From contig JAGVEK010000518.1 in the NCBI GenBank assembly GCA_020058315.1, forward strand, positions 1-12,825: a DNA stretch of 12,825 nt, read 5' to 3'. This DNA is from Candidatus Zixiibacteriota bacterium (lineage in GTDB: Bacteria > Zixibacteria > MSB-5A5 > WJJR01). Below are positions 1 through 6,968 of the stretch, in pieces. Positions within the stretch are counted from its first letter, which is position 1, and the number at the start of each line of letters is the position of its first letter. The position numbers and the translations under genes were made by a program. The notes under the pieces are model-generated. The model ran no database searches and had not been told where the DNA came from. It saw nothing but the letters and a program-made list of their open reading frames with translations.

Positions 1-148
1 AAACTCCTGGCGCTTGAACGGGCATGATTGATGACGGGTCCGCCGACAGAATGAACAGGCCGCACACTCGACTGAGAAGCTCGCATGATGTTGTCAAGAG
101 TGCGGTTGTCACAGGCACAAGAAACATGCTGATGAAAGGGGGTGAGAT

Positions 149-1048
149 ATGATAAGCAGCATTGGCAGTTCCTATGACCAGATCGCCAGGCTGAGCCTGG
201 CTGACATGAAGCAGCAACGCCAGGAGATATTCAGTCAGATCGACACCAATGGTGACGGCTCGATTGACAAGGCTGAGTTCACCGCGTTCGGCAAACTGAT
301 GGCCGAAAAGATGGGTGCTCCGGACCAGTCGGATGAGATCTTCTCCGCGATCGACACCGATGGAGATGGTTTGCTCACCGAGACCGAGATGGATGCATTC
401 AAGCCATCAGGCGGTCCGAATGCGGCTGACATGAAGCCGAACCGCCAGGACATGTTCAATCAGATCGACACCAACGGCGACAGCTCGATTGACAAGGCGG
501 AGTTTGCCGCATTCGGCGAACTGATGGCCGAAGAGACTGGCGCTCCGGATCGGTCGGATGAGATTTTCTCCATGATGGACACCGATGGAGATGGTCTGAT
601 CAGCGAAGCCGAGGCGGATGCATTCCAGCCATCGGGTGGTCCGAATGCGGCTGATATGAAGCCGAACCACCAGGACATGTTCAACCAGATCGACACCAAT
701 GGTGACGGCTCGATTGACAAGACGGAGTTTGCCGCTTTCGGCAAACTGATGGCCGAGAAGATCGGCGCGTCGGATCAGTCGGATGAGATTTTCTCCATGA
801 TGGATACCAATGGAGATGGTCTGATCAGCAAGGCCGAGTCAGACGCATTCAAGCCACCAAGCCCAATAGAGGAGGGTGCTCTATCGGGCACGACCACGCA
901 GGGGATATCCAGTGAGAATCTGGAGACTCTGCTCAACTCGCTAAGCAACAACGACAGCCAGGATGTCGGGTCGTTTAGCTCGCTCATCCAGCAATACGCT
1001 GCGTTGTCCAACCCTGCCGCCCAAGCACTCTTCAGCCTGCTTGGCTGA
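149..1048 (+). CDS. Six-EF-hand calcium-binding protein built of three tandem repeats
   Basis: This 299-residue protein contains six EF-hand loops arranged as three pairs. The loops begin at DTNGDGSIDKAE, DTDGDGLLTETE, DTNGDSSIDKAE, DTDGDGLISEAE, DTNGDGSIDKTE and DTNGDGLISKAE. All keep the acidic residues at loop positions 1, 5 and 12, with Asn or Asp at position 3. The third loop has Ser in place of the usual Gly at position 6. Each pair lies in a 75-residue unit starting at DMK (residues 19, 94 and 169). The N-terminus (MISSIGSSYDQIARLSL) has no obvious signal peptide or membrane segment. The last ~60 residues are Ser/Asn/Gln-rich and end hydrophobic (QALFSLLG). The start is well supported by the purine-rich GGGGGTGAG six or so bases before ATG. 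Calcium binding is inferred from the loops. A role in calcium buffering or signalling, and its cellular location, cannot be told from sequence. It is the only complete rightward gene and appears monocistronic. Confidence 0.9.
   Translation: MISSIGSSYDQIARLSLADMKQQRQEIFSQIDTNGDGSIDKAEFTAFGKLMAEKMGAPDQSDEIFSAIDTDGDGLLTETEMDAFKPSGGPNAADMKPNRQDMFNQIDTNGDSSIDKAEFAAFGELMAEETGAPDRSDEIFSMMDTDGDGLISEAEADAFQPSGGPNAADMKPNHQDMFNQIDTNGDGSIDKTEFAAFGKLMAEKIGASDQSDEIFSMMDTNGDGLISKAESDAFKPPSPIEEGALSGTTTQGISSENLETLLNSLSNNDSQDVGSFSSLIQQYAALSNPAAQALFSLLG
203..856 (+). repeat. Three tandem 225-bp coding repeats inside the EF-hand gene
   Basis: Units begin at 203, 428 and 653, each in frame with a GAC ATG AAG start, and each encodes one EF-hand pair. 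The first two units are exactly 225 bp; the third diverges after about 204 bp, at its KPP. By eye the DNA of units 2 and 3 is close to identical over long stretches, including synonymous positions, which points to recent duplication or gene conversion rather than ancient domain repetition. Confidence 0.9.
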
Positions 1049-1055
1049 CACTGCC

Positions 1056-1086
1056 GCCGGCCGGGGGTCGCAGACTTCCGGCCGGC
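1056..1086 (+). terminator. GC-rich hairpin after the EF-hand gene
   Basis: A perfect 9-bp stem (GCCGGCCGG at 1056-1064 with CCGGCCGGC at 1078-1086) encloses a 13-nt loop and begins 7 nt after the stop codon. No T-tract follows (ACCCTGTGTG), so it is not a classical intrinsic terminator. It may protect the 3' end of the mRNA or act together with Rho. The rest of the gap to 1321 shows nothing else recognisable. Confidence 0.45.
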
Positions 1087-1321
1087 ACCCTGTGTGTGCA
1101 ACGACAAGAGATCGTGCCAGTATGTGGTCCCCGGCGACCCGCTCAGGCTCGCGGAGACTGAGGCGCCCGGCAATTGAGTGGCCTCTGTGAGACGCGCTAC
1201 TCCGGACCTGGCCATCGTCTCGATTGATAGCGGTCCTGCAACAGACTGCTTCGATCGCGGCTGGCCGATGGCCGATTGGGGCGCGAGGTGTCCGGTCCGC
1301 TCCAGCCGATACCGCGACCGC

Positions 1322-1840
1322 CTAATTGCATCCGAGGTTGCTCTTCGTCTTAGAGACCCAGCCCGGGGCCGAACCGGTTGTCTGTCGGAGAATGAGGTTC
1401 AACTGTGCGGCGTGGTGCTGAACGTGGCGCATGGTGTAGATCATCAACTCCGCTACGCTGACATCAGGCCTTTCGAATCCACAATGCTGGCGAGCTCTCT
1501 CGTCCGTCATTGTCTCGATCGTGGCGCGGCACTTCTGGCGGCCATGCTCGAGATAGGCGTGAAGCTCGTCCTTCTTATACACCCGTTCGGGGAGAACCCC
1601 CGCTGGGTCCAGCTCGGCCAGCGTGAATGGAGCGGGAGGAGCGAATCCATCGGCGGATTCTGAGAGGTAGTAGTCCAGGAAGAAGAGCGTGTGGTAGGCA
1701 AGATACCAGAATTCCTGTTCCCCCGCTCTATGGGCGGGGTCACTCCAGACCTCGTCGGGACAGACAAGCAAGGCGTTTTCGAGCATGTCGATCGCGGCGC
1801 CAAACTGCTGCCAGATGATCGTGTTCCAGAAGACATTCAT
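1322..1840 (-). CDS. DinB-family (DinB/YfiT-like four-helix) putative metalloenzyme
   Basis: The chosen start gives 172 residues, typical for the DinB/YfiT fold. The histidines expected to bind a divalent metal are visible: one in LAYHTLFFLDYY (about residue 50) and a pair in RHVQHHAAQLN (about residues 139 and 143). Tryptophan-rich N-terminal helix 1 (NVFWNTIIWQQF) and the 'PDEVW' segment also fit the family. Members include thiol-dependent transferases and many proteins of unknown function; no substrate can be assigned. The reading frame is open upstream to 1951, but the ATG at 1840 is preferred because it has GAGAGGGGAAG just upstream and avoids overlap with the neighbouring gene that stops at 1905. 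It follows the glycosyltransferase gene by 64 bp in the same direction and may be co-transcribed with it. Confidence 0.83.
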   Translation of the reverse strand: MNVFWNTIIWQQFGAAIDMLENALLVCPDEVWSDPAHRAGEQEFWYLAYHTLFFLDYYLSESADGFAPPAPFTLAELDPAGVLPERVYKKDELHAYLEHGRQKCRATIETMTDERARQHCGFERPDVSVAELMIYTMRHVQHHAAQLNLILRQTTGSAPGWVSKTKSNLGCN

Positions 1841-1904
1841 TGACTTCCCCTCTCGACTGGTCAGCGGAAAAATCTGAAGGTCATTCCAAATCGGATCTGA
1901 CACT

Positions 1905-3461
1905 TCAAGATGTCTGCCGTTTGCGGATAGCGACTCCATCGCCTGCTCCACCGATTATCGTGTCAACCGTGTACTCCCTCCGAAACCACTCTTCATTCAC
2001 CATCAGTTCCACCGCTGACCGTGGTGGCTCGATGAACATAAGGTAGTCGGGACGGTACTCGCGGATGTACCAGCCATATTCACCCTTCGTCAGATGTTCG
2101 ACCACTGACGGAGTCACCAGCCCGACACCATCGATGATCGGGCCTTTCTCATAGTAGAATCTCAGTACGCCGATGTCGTTGGCCCCAACGCTTGAACCTT
2201 CGGGCACGTGGGTGTTGAGCCATTCCGCCGCACGCTTGTGCGTCTCGTGCCGCGCGGTAACCGGCATCCGAGAAGCGGTGAGCGGCAGGATCACCCCCAC
2301 GGCAACCAGAGAGAGAGGAATACCCAGCACGACCAGTCGTGGCGGTGCCGACACATCAGAAGATAGTTGGCGGCAGATCTCCTCGAGGGGGAGGGTCATC
2401 ATCAGGGCAATTCCCAGTGTCAGCGGTGTGTAGTACCAAGAGTAGGCCGGTGCGTCGAGCAGCACGCCATACGTGATGAGGTACAAGCCATTCCACAGCA
2501 GAATGATCTGAAACACCGGGTGTTTGAAGAGCGGCCATGCCCTCCACCTCGCCATGGCGGTCAGAAATCCTGAGAAGGTCCCGACCGCCACGGATGAGAG
2601 CAGCACGATGATGAACGGAACCGCTTCACGGTAATGGCTGATCCCTGAGCACAGAATCGCGCCGGAAACAAGCCCCTTGAGAAAAACCGGACCTTCTCCC
2701 CAGAGTCCGGCCTCTGTCTGTGCAAGTTTGGCGGCCACTGTTGATGGAATCAGGTGTCCAAAGTAGAAGGCGCTGAAGAGCAGCCATGCGGCGATCGGCA
2801 GGAGGAATACACCTGCCAGCCTGATGGAAAGCACGCGGCGGTGGTGGACGACATCGTAAGCAAACATTACCGCCGCAAGCAGTAGCATGTCGGGTCTGGC
2901 TAAGACCGCCAGTGAGCACAGGAGTGCGGCCATTTTGAGACGGTTCTTCGCATACAGCACGAGACTACCCAAGGCGAGCGACATGGCCAGAAAGATCTCC
3001 ATGCCGATGGCACCGGCGAGCATGGGATTGAGGAGAAAGACCAGCGGCAGAACGCAGGCAAACATCGATTCCGATGTACCGCGAAATACTCTGATCAGGA
3101 GGAGGCTGACTGCCATCAATGCAAGGGCTCCGATGACATGCGCGATCAGCGGGAGCGTGGCTCCGGGGATGAATCTGAGAGTCGTGTAAAGCACTGCAAG
3201 CAGAAGCGTGTAGAGTGATGAGGATGTCGCGTTGATCCGCTCTCCCGGATTGAAAACGTACCCATTGCCGTCGGCCAGGTTCTTGGCGTAGGAAAAGAAG
3301 ATGTAACTGTCATCGCCTTGGATGTTGCGGTAACCGTAGAAGATGGACAGGACGATAACCGCCGCTCCCAGAATTGCGATGCCGCGGAGGTGCTGTCGCT
3401 GCTTTGTCAGAACCTGATGCGTTCGGGTCTGCTGCTCGCCTTGTCGACCATTGCTGTCCAT
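1905..3461 (-). CDS. GT-C type integral-membrane glycosyltransferase-like protein
   Basis: This 518-residue protein has a short polar N-terminus, then many hydrophobic helices (first at about residues 27-44), then a soluble C-terminal domain of roughly 120 residues. After the first helix comes GDDSYIFFSYAKNLA (D50-D51) followed by VFNPGERINATSS. This Asp-Asp loop with a 'G.VFNPGER' sequence is characteristic of the GT-C/ArnT-PMT-like proteins related to mycobacterial AftB and to ZomB. The later FYFGHLIPSTVAAKL matches the usual 'YYG.L.PNT..AK' loop. By family analogy it would transfer a sugar from a polyprenyl-phosphate donor on the outer face of the membrane; donor and acceptor are unknown. 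The ATG at 3461 is preferred over an in-frame TTG at 3467 because the GGAG lies 9 nt from the ATG but only 3 nt from the TTG. An AT-rich box about 95 bp upstream (3552-3557) could be part of a promoter but is weak. No other cell-surface gene lies next to it. Confidence 0.82.
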   Translation of the reverse strand: MDSNGRQGEQQTRTHQVLTKQRQHLRGIAILGAAVIVLSIFYGYRNIQGDDSYIFFSYAKNLADGNGYVFNPGERINATSSSLYTLLLAVLYTTLRFIPGATLPLIAHVIGALALMAVSLLLIRVFRGTSESMFACVLPLVFLLNPMLAGAIGMEIFLAMSLALGSLVLYAKNRLKMAALLCSLAVLARPDMLLLAAVMFAYDVVHHRRVLSIRLAGVFLLPIAAWLLFSAFYFGHLIPSTVAAKLAQTEAGLWGEGPVFLKGLVSGAILCSGISHYREAVPFIIVLLSSVAVGTFSGFLTAMARWRAWPLFKHPVFQIILLWNGLYLITYGVLLDAPAYSWYYTPLTLGIALMMTLPLEEICRQLSSDVSAPPRLVVLGIPLSLVAVGVILPLTASRMPVTARHETHKRAAEWLNTHVPEGSSVGANDIGVLRFYYEKGPIIDGVGLVTPSVVEHLTKGEYGWYIREYRPDYLMFIEPPRSAVELMVNEEWFRREYTVDTIIGGAGDGVAIRKRQTS

Positions 3462-3656
3462 ACGCAATCACTCCGGCAGAAACCTCGCCCTGCCAGACGA
3501 ATAGCTGACGGGTGTGAAGTTACAGTCTCCATGCCGGGAATGGTACGCCGGAATATATGTAACCCGCGGCGCCTAATGTCGCACGGTGATGCATGCAGAT
3601 TCATGGCCACGCAGCAGTGGGTGACCGTGACATCTGTCGGTATCTGTGACTTGTGT

Positions 3657-3900
3657 GGCACTGACTTCAGTGCGTGTTGAAGAACCCCTGTCAACCAAAA
3701 CAATGGTCTGATTACACGGGTGCCACGGACAAGGAAGGCCGAGCGGCTCTTCTGCTCGGTCTTGTCCGTGTCTTTCTTTAGATTGTGAGAAGAGGACACG
3801 GACAAGCACCCGCCGCGGCGGGCAGAGGGCCGGAGAATCTACTTGTCCGTGGTACCCTGATTCGGAGCCGGGTTTTTCAACACGCCCTGAAGTCAGTGGC
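3657..3900. mobile_element. Nested inverted-repeat element, MITE-like, no coding capacity
   Basis: The 497-bp gap between rho and the glycosyltransferase gene is mostly filled by concentric palindromes. The outer arms 3657-3687 and 3870-3900 are about 31 bp, inverted, with three mismatches; the sequence reads CACTGACTTCAG, then GCGTGTTGAA, then AACCC. Inside are 16-bp arms (3718-3733 and 3842-3857, GGGTGCCACGGACAAG with one mismatch), then a perfect 12-bp pair (3761-3772 and 3795-3806, CTTGTCCGTGTC), plus a small hairpin at 3739-3759 and a 14-bp GC palindrome at 3809-3822. CACGGACAAG or its complement occurs four times. No plausible gene lies inside and no clear target-site duplication is visible. 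The layout fits a non-autonomous transposable element or a REP/BIME-like structure; which one is inference. Confidence 0.6.
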
Positions 3901-3958
3901 ACGTACCAGCCTCCGCGCCGGTGTCCCCGGCCTTGGTGTGTGCGAAAAGCCGCGCGCC

Positions 3959-5206
3959 CTACCGCTTCATCGAATTCAGGAACTGGTCGTTGGTCTTGGT
4001 CTTGAGCATACGATCGATGAAGAACTCCATCGCCTCGACCGGATTCATATCCGACAGGAATTTCCTCAGGACCCAGAGCTTACCCAGAGTTTCCTCGTCC
4101 AGCAGCAGTTCCTCTTTACGGGTTGACGAACGATTCAGATCGATGGCGGGGAAGATACGCCGGTTGGAGAGCCTGCGGTCGAGCACCAGTTCCATGTTGC
4201 CGGTGCCTTTGAATTCTTCGAAAATCACCTCGTCCATGCGCGAACCAGTCTCGATCAAAGCGGTCGCAACGATTGTGAGCGAGCCTCCCTCTTCGATGTT
4301 ACGGGCGGCGCCGAAAAACCGCTTGGGGCGCTGCAGAGCGTTGGCATCCACACCACCCGACAGAATCTTGCCTGAATGCGGCACGACGGCGTTATGCGCG
4401 CGGGCCAGACGGGTGATGGAATCGAGCAGAATGACCACGTCGTGCTTGTGCTCCACCAGACGCTTGGCGCGTTCGATCACCATGTCGGCGACCTGCACGT
4501 GCCGCTCGGCCGGCTCGTCGAATGTAGATGAGATCACCTCACCTTTGACCGAGCGTTTCATGTCGGTCACTTCCTCGGGACGCTCGTCGATGAGCAGAAC
4601 GATCAGCTTCACGTCGGGATGATTGATGCTGATCGAATTGGCGATTCTTTGCAGAAGGATCGTCTTGCCCGCCTTGGGCGGGGAAGTGATCAGACCGCGC
4701 TGGCCGCGTCCGATCGGCGTCAGAAGATCGATCGTGCGTGTGCAAATGTCTTTCGGATCGAGCTCGAGGTTGAATTTCCGCTGGGGATAAAGCGGTGTCA
4801 GATTGTCAAACAAGGTCTTGTGCTTGGCAACGTCGGGATTCTCAAAGTTGACCGCCTCGATCTTGAGCAGTGCGAAGTACCGCTCCGACTCCTTCGGCGG
4901 GCGGACCTGCCCGGAGACCGTGTCGCCGGTCCGGAGATCGAAGCGCTTGATCTGCGACGGCGAGACATAGATGTCATCAGGCCCCGGCAGATAGCAGTAG
5001 TCGGGGGACCGAAGGAATCCATACCCCTCGTCGAGAATCTCCAGCACTCCTTCGGCAAAGATCAGGCCGTCTTTCTCGGTGTTTGCCTCAAGAATCTTAA
5101 ATATCAACTCCTGCTTGCGCAGGCCCGACACACCGGGAATGCCGAGTCCTTCGGCAATTTCCAGCAGATCGGCGATGGTTTTCGCTTTGAGTTCGATGAT
5201 GTCCAA
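3959..5206 (-). CDS. rho: Transcription termination factor Rho
   Basis: The 415-residue length is close to the E. coli Rho (419). Rho is a hexameric RNA-dependent ATPase that ends transcription of untranslated RNA. The N-terminal helical domain (residues 1-45) is followed by an RNA-binding cold-shock-like fold with DEGYGFLR (59-66) as the RNP1-like motif and YVSPSQIKRF after it. The ATPase core has Walker A SPPKAGKT (175-182), catalytic-Glu region LLIDERPEEV (204-213), Walker B VVILLD (257-262) followed by SITRLARA, and the secondary RNA-site R-loop around EEFKGTGNMEL (330-340). No long N-terminal insertion is present. The start is TTG: GGAGGTG sits 4 nt upstream, no in-frame ATG is nearby, and the protein then begins MDIIELKAKT as in other Rho proteins. 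It is preceded by rsfS with a 233-nt gap that contains strong hairpins. Confidence 0.97.
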   Translation of the reverse strand: MDIIELKAKTIADLLEIAEGLGIPGVSGLRKQELIFKILEANTEKDGLIFAEGVLEILDEGYGFLRSPDYCYLPGPDDIYVSPSQIKRFDLRTGDTVSGQVRPPKESERYFALLKIEAVNFENPDVAKHKTLFDNLTPLYPQRKFNLELDPKDICTRTIDLLTPIGRGQRGLITSPPKAGKTILLQRIANSISINHPDVKLIVLLIDERPEEVTDMKRSVKGEVISSTFDEPAERHVQVADMVIERAKRLVEHKHDVVILLDSITRLARAHNAVVPHSGKILSGGVDANALQRPKRFFGAARNIEEGGSLTIVATALIETGSRMDEVIFEEFKGTGNMELVLDRRLSNRRIFPAIDLNRSSTRKEELLLDEETLGKLWVLRKFLSDMNPVEAMEFFIDRMLKTKTNDQFLNSMKR

Positions 5207-5217
5207 GAGACACCTCC
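5204..5217 (-). promoter_or_regulatory. Strong Shine-Dalgarno fixing a TTG start for rho
   Basis: On the minus strand GGAGGTG (5217-5211) is followed by TCTC and then TTG (5206-5204). The near-perfect ribosome binding site decides this start. An ATG nearby, just upstream, is out of frame. A rare start behind a strong site is consistent with set-point control of Rho level, which is inference. Confidence 0.75.
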
Positions 5218-5272
5218 AGACATTATGGTTTGATCAGATCGTTAATTACAGGGTTGATTGGTTAGTTCTGTG

Positions 5273-5339
5273 GTGGCACCCGCCGGTGGCGGGCCGTGCC
5301 TTTTTCCGCCGTCCCAAGCGGGCACGGCAAGCCGTGCCC
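5273..5339. repeat. Paired GC-rich palindromes in the rsfS-rho gap
   Basis: Two hairpins lie between the rsfS stop and the rho start. One is GGCAC...GTGCC (5275-5279 with 5296-5300) enclosing CCCGCC/GGCGGG (5279-5284 with 5288-5293). The other is a 9-bp stem GGGCACGGC/GCCGTGCCC (5320-5328 with 5331-5339) with a two-base AA loop. GTGGCACCCGCC at 5273-5284 is repeated exactly at 9335-9346, so this belongs to the same repeat family as the panB-panC element. In the rho orientation the structures would lie in the rho mRNA leader. Confidence 0.75.
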
Positions 5340-5439
5340 CTACATCTCAGGATGTCAGCCGGTCGTCCAGTGTGAGCAGATTGAGATTGTCCATCCGTTG
5401 TTCGATTCTGAGGGATGTGCTAAGGATGCCTGGAGCCGG

Positions 5440-5790
5440 TCACTCTTCGTCAGGGAGTTCCTTCACCGGGGCATCCGCCCAGAGTTTGTCGAGGGCGTAG
5501 AACTCGCGGACACGCGGCATGAAGACGTGCACCATCACATCAACGAAATCCAGGAGAACCCATCCCGTCCCCCGATATCCTTCCGTGTGCCACGCGTGGA
5601 TACCTTTCTCCTTGAGCTTCTCGATGACATGATCCGCGACCGATCGTGCCTGAACCTCGGCATCAACAGAGCAGATCACGAAATAGTCTGTGACCGATGA
5701 CACCTTGCGCACATCGAGGATGCGAATGGAAAACGCCTTCTTCTCCCGGGCGAACTGCCCGGCGGCCAAGGCCAACCGTGCTGGTGTAAT
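5440..5790 (-). CDS. rsfS: Ribosomal silencing factor RsfS (Iojap/DUF143 family)
   Basis: RsfS binds ribosomal protein uL14 on the large subunit and blocks subunit joining when nutrients are limiting. The signature is clear: ILDVRKVSSVTDYFVICS, then QARSVADHVIEKLKEKG, then a WHTEGYRGTGWVLLDFVDVMVHVF core, with the family's usual size. No ATG or GTG is available upstream of the conserved region. The frame contains a TTG at 5775 without a ribosome binding site, and an ATT at 5790 placed 8 nt after AGGAG (5803-5799). Starting at ATT gives 116 residues beginning (M)TPARLALAAGQFAREKKA, which fits the 'TP..LAL.AA..A.EKKA' N-terminus usual in the family, so ATT is chosen. It follows the LytR_C gene by 32 bp, a pairing seen in other bacteria, and lies upstream of rho. 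Confidence 0.93.
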   Translation of the reverse strand: MTPARLALAAGQFAREKKAFSIRILDVRKVSSVTDYFVICSVDAEVQARSVADHVIEKLKEKGIHAWHTEGYRGTGWVLLDFVDVMVHVFMPRVREFYALDKLWADAPVKELPDEE

Positions 5791-5803
5791 TGGGTTTTCT
5801 CCT
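5788..5803 (-). promoter_or_regulatory. Shine-Dalgarno plus probable ATT start of rsfS
   Basis: AGGAG (5803-5799) is followed by an 8-nt spacer and ATT (5790-5788). The in-frame stop TGA overlaps the site at 5805-5803, so translation cannot start further upstream. The alternative TTG at 5775 is 23 nt from AGGAG, too far for it to serve as its ribosome binding site. Confidence 0.6.
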
Positions 5804-5822
5804 CAGGAAGGGTTGGATGGGA

Positions 5823-6329
5823 TCAGAGACGCTCACCCGGAATCACGGGCGACATCTCCGCAGTGTTGGATCCCAGCACGATCGTCAGATCAAAGCCCAG
5901 ATCGTTGAATGCCGGCTCGGCTTCGGTGATGTCGACCGGTCCGATCTTCAGGGCATTGACGATCGAACGAACCTGCTCATCGGTTAAATGGTGATTGATG
6001 ACAAACGACCGGCGCACGTCGGTCCGCTCAAAATTTCCAATATCGACCACATCAAAACGCAGACGCCCGACCGAAAGCTCGCCAACGCAATCGGCAACTG
6101 CACGGCCCAGACCCGGCCGTCCGCAGGCATTCAGCACCTGGGTTCGCACGATGATCGGCGCCTCTTTGATCTCGGGGCGGGAGTACCCGAGACGGGTGCT
6201 CAGCGAAAACAGAAACAAACACACGAGGGCCGTCGCCAGAATTATGCCCACATCAAGCAGGCGTGTCTTCCAGCGGGACCGGAACGAGTTTGATGGACGG
6301 GCGCGACGCTGGCGCGCGGGAGTACTCAT
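5823..6329 (-). CDS. Membrane-anchored LytR C-terminal (LytR_C) domain protein
   Basis: The 168-residue protein has a basic cytoplasmic N-terminus (RQRRARPSNSFRSRWK), a single membrane helix at about residues 24-45 (LLDVGIILATALVCLFLF), and an outside domain. The outside domain carries the LytR_C pattern: TQVLNACGRPGLGRAVADCV, then FDVVDIGNFERTDVRRSFVI, ending DLTIVLGSN. The LCP phosphotransferase domain that precedes LytR_C in cell-wall ligases is absent, so this is not a LytR-CpsA-Psr enzyme. The LytR_C domain's function is not settled; a role near the envelope is inference. It sits directly upstream of rsfS (32-bp gap), matching the recurrent LytR/RsfS neighbourhood. No convincing ribosome binding site is visible before the ATG. 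Confidence 0.82.
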   Translation of the reverse strand: MSTPARQRRARPSNSFRSRWKTRLLDVGIILATALVCLFLFSLSTRLGYSRPEIKEAPIIVRTQVLNACGRPGLGRAVADCVGELSVGRLRFDVVDIGNFERTDVRRSFVINHHLTDEQVRSIVNALKIGPVDITEAEPAFNDLGFDLTIVLGSNTAEMSPVIPGERL

Positions 6330-6389
6330 ATCAATGATGGAGAGAATGAGCGCGCGGGGTCACCATGACCCGACTGCCGCTCACGACTG

Positions 6390-6902
6390 TCACCAGTCCC
6401 AGAGATCATTGCTGCCTTGGTATGGACTGGACCACCCCCGCCCATACCCCATCCTGTCATTGGACGCCGGCATTGTCCTGTAGTTCAGGATGAAATAGAA
6501 TTTGTCCGATGGCCGGTAATCGAGTGTCACGTTGGGCAGAAAACGCCCCTGTGAGGGGCCGCTCGTGTTCTTCAGGAAACCCAACGGCTGGTGCAAGTAC
6601 CCTAAGCCCACTCTCAGGCTCAGGGGACGAGAGATCTGATACTCGATCGTGCTCATAAATAGACCGACCGATGCGGACTGTCCCGATCCGGAAAGAAACG
6701 ACAGAGAATACGAATTGTGGATGCGGAACCGTGACGGATCCAAAAGCGAGAACCCCGACCGCGCCATCGATCCCACCAGATCGGTCGCCCGGGGAGCGCC
6801 GCTGAAGCTCGAACCAGATGGTGATACGACCTGGTCATCCGCACGCACTGCGGCCACACTCAAACACAACACGGCAATCGCAAATAACGCTCTTCGTTTC
6901 AT
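6390..6902 (-). CDS. Secreted beta-rich protein, possible outer-membrane associated, function unknown
   Basis: I do not recognise this protein. From the ATG at 6902 it has 170 residues and begins with a classical signal peptide (MKRRALFAIAVLCLSVAAVRA, cleavage likely after VRA). The mature part has alternating polar and hydrophobic segments rich in Tyr, Phe and Ser, for example FRIHNSYSLSFLSG, GLFMSTIEYQIS, LSLRVGLGYLHQ, FLPNVTLDYRP and FYFILNYRTMP, which look like beta strands of an outer-membrane or periplasmic sheet protein. It is too short for a large barrel and ends in DLWDW rather than the usual terminal Phe. A second ATG directly upstream (6905) is also possible; AGGG lies 5 nt from the 6902 start. 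It is the first gene after a promoter-like site and precedes the LytR_C gene by 60 bp. Confidence 0.75.
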   Translation of the reverse strand: MKRRALFAIAVLCLSVAAVRADDQVVSPSGSSFSGAPRATDLVGSMARSGFSLLDPSRFRIHNSYSLSFLSGSGQSASVGLFMSTIEYQISRPLSLRVGLGYLHQPLGFLKNTSGPSQGRFLPNVTLDYRPSDKFYFILNYRTMPASNDRMGYGRGWSSPYQGSNDLWDW

Positions 6903-6968
6903 CATAACCCTGCAGAATGGTCGAACCAAATCCAGCGGGGGTCAATCGTAATACGCCCACCCGCAAAT

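Noticed and set aside
91..111. Two TTGTCA boxes as promoter for the EF-hand gene
   Set aside because: Neither has a recognisable -10 box at 16-18 bp spacing.
3407..3902. Leftward small open frames in the rho-glycosyltransferase gap
   Set aside because: They run through the nested inverted repeats and into the next gene, lack ribosome binding sites and encode low-plausibility peptides.
3921..4622. Rightward 233-codon open frame antisense to rho
   Set aside because: It is a shadow of rho, Ser/Arg-rich, with no start signal.
5301..5305. T5 run after a hairpin as a rightward intrinsic terminator
   Set aside because: No rightward gene ends there; the hairpin is explained as part of the dispersed palindrome family.
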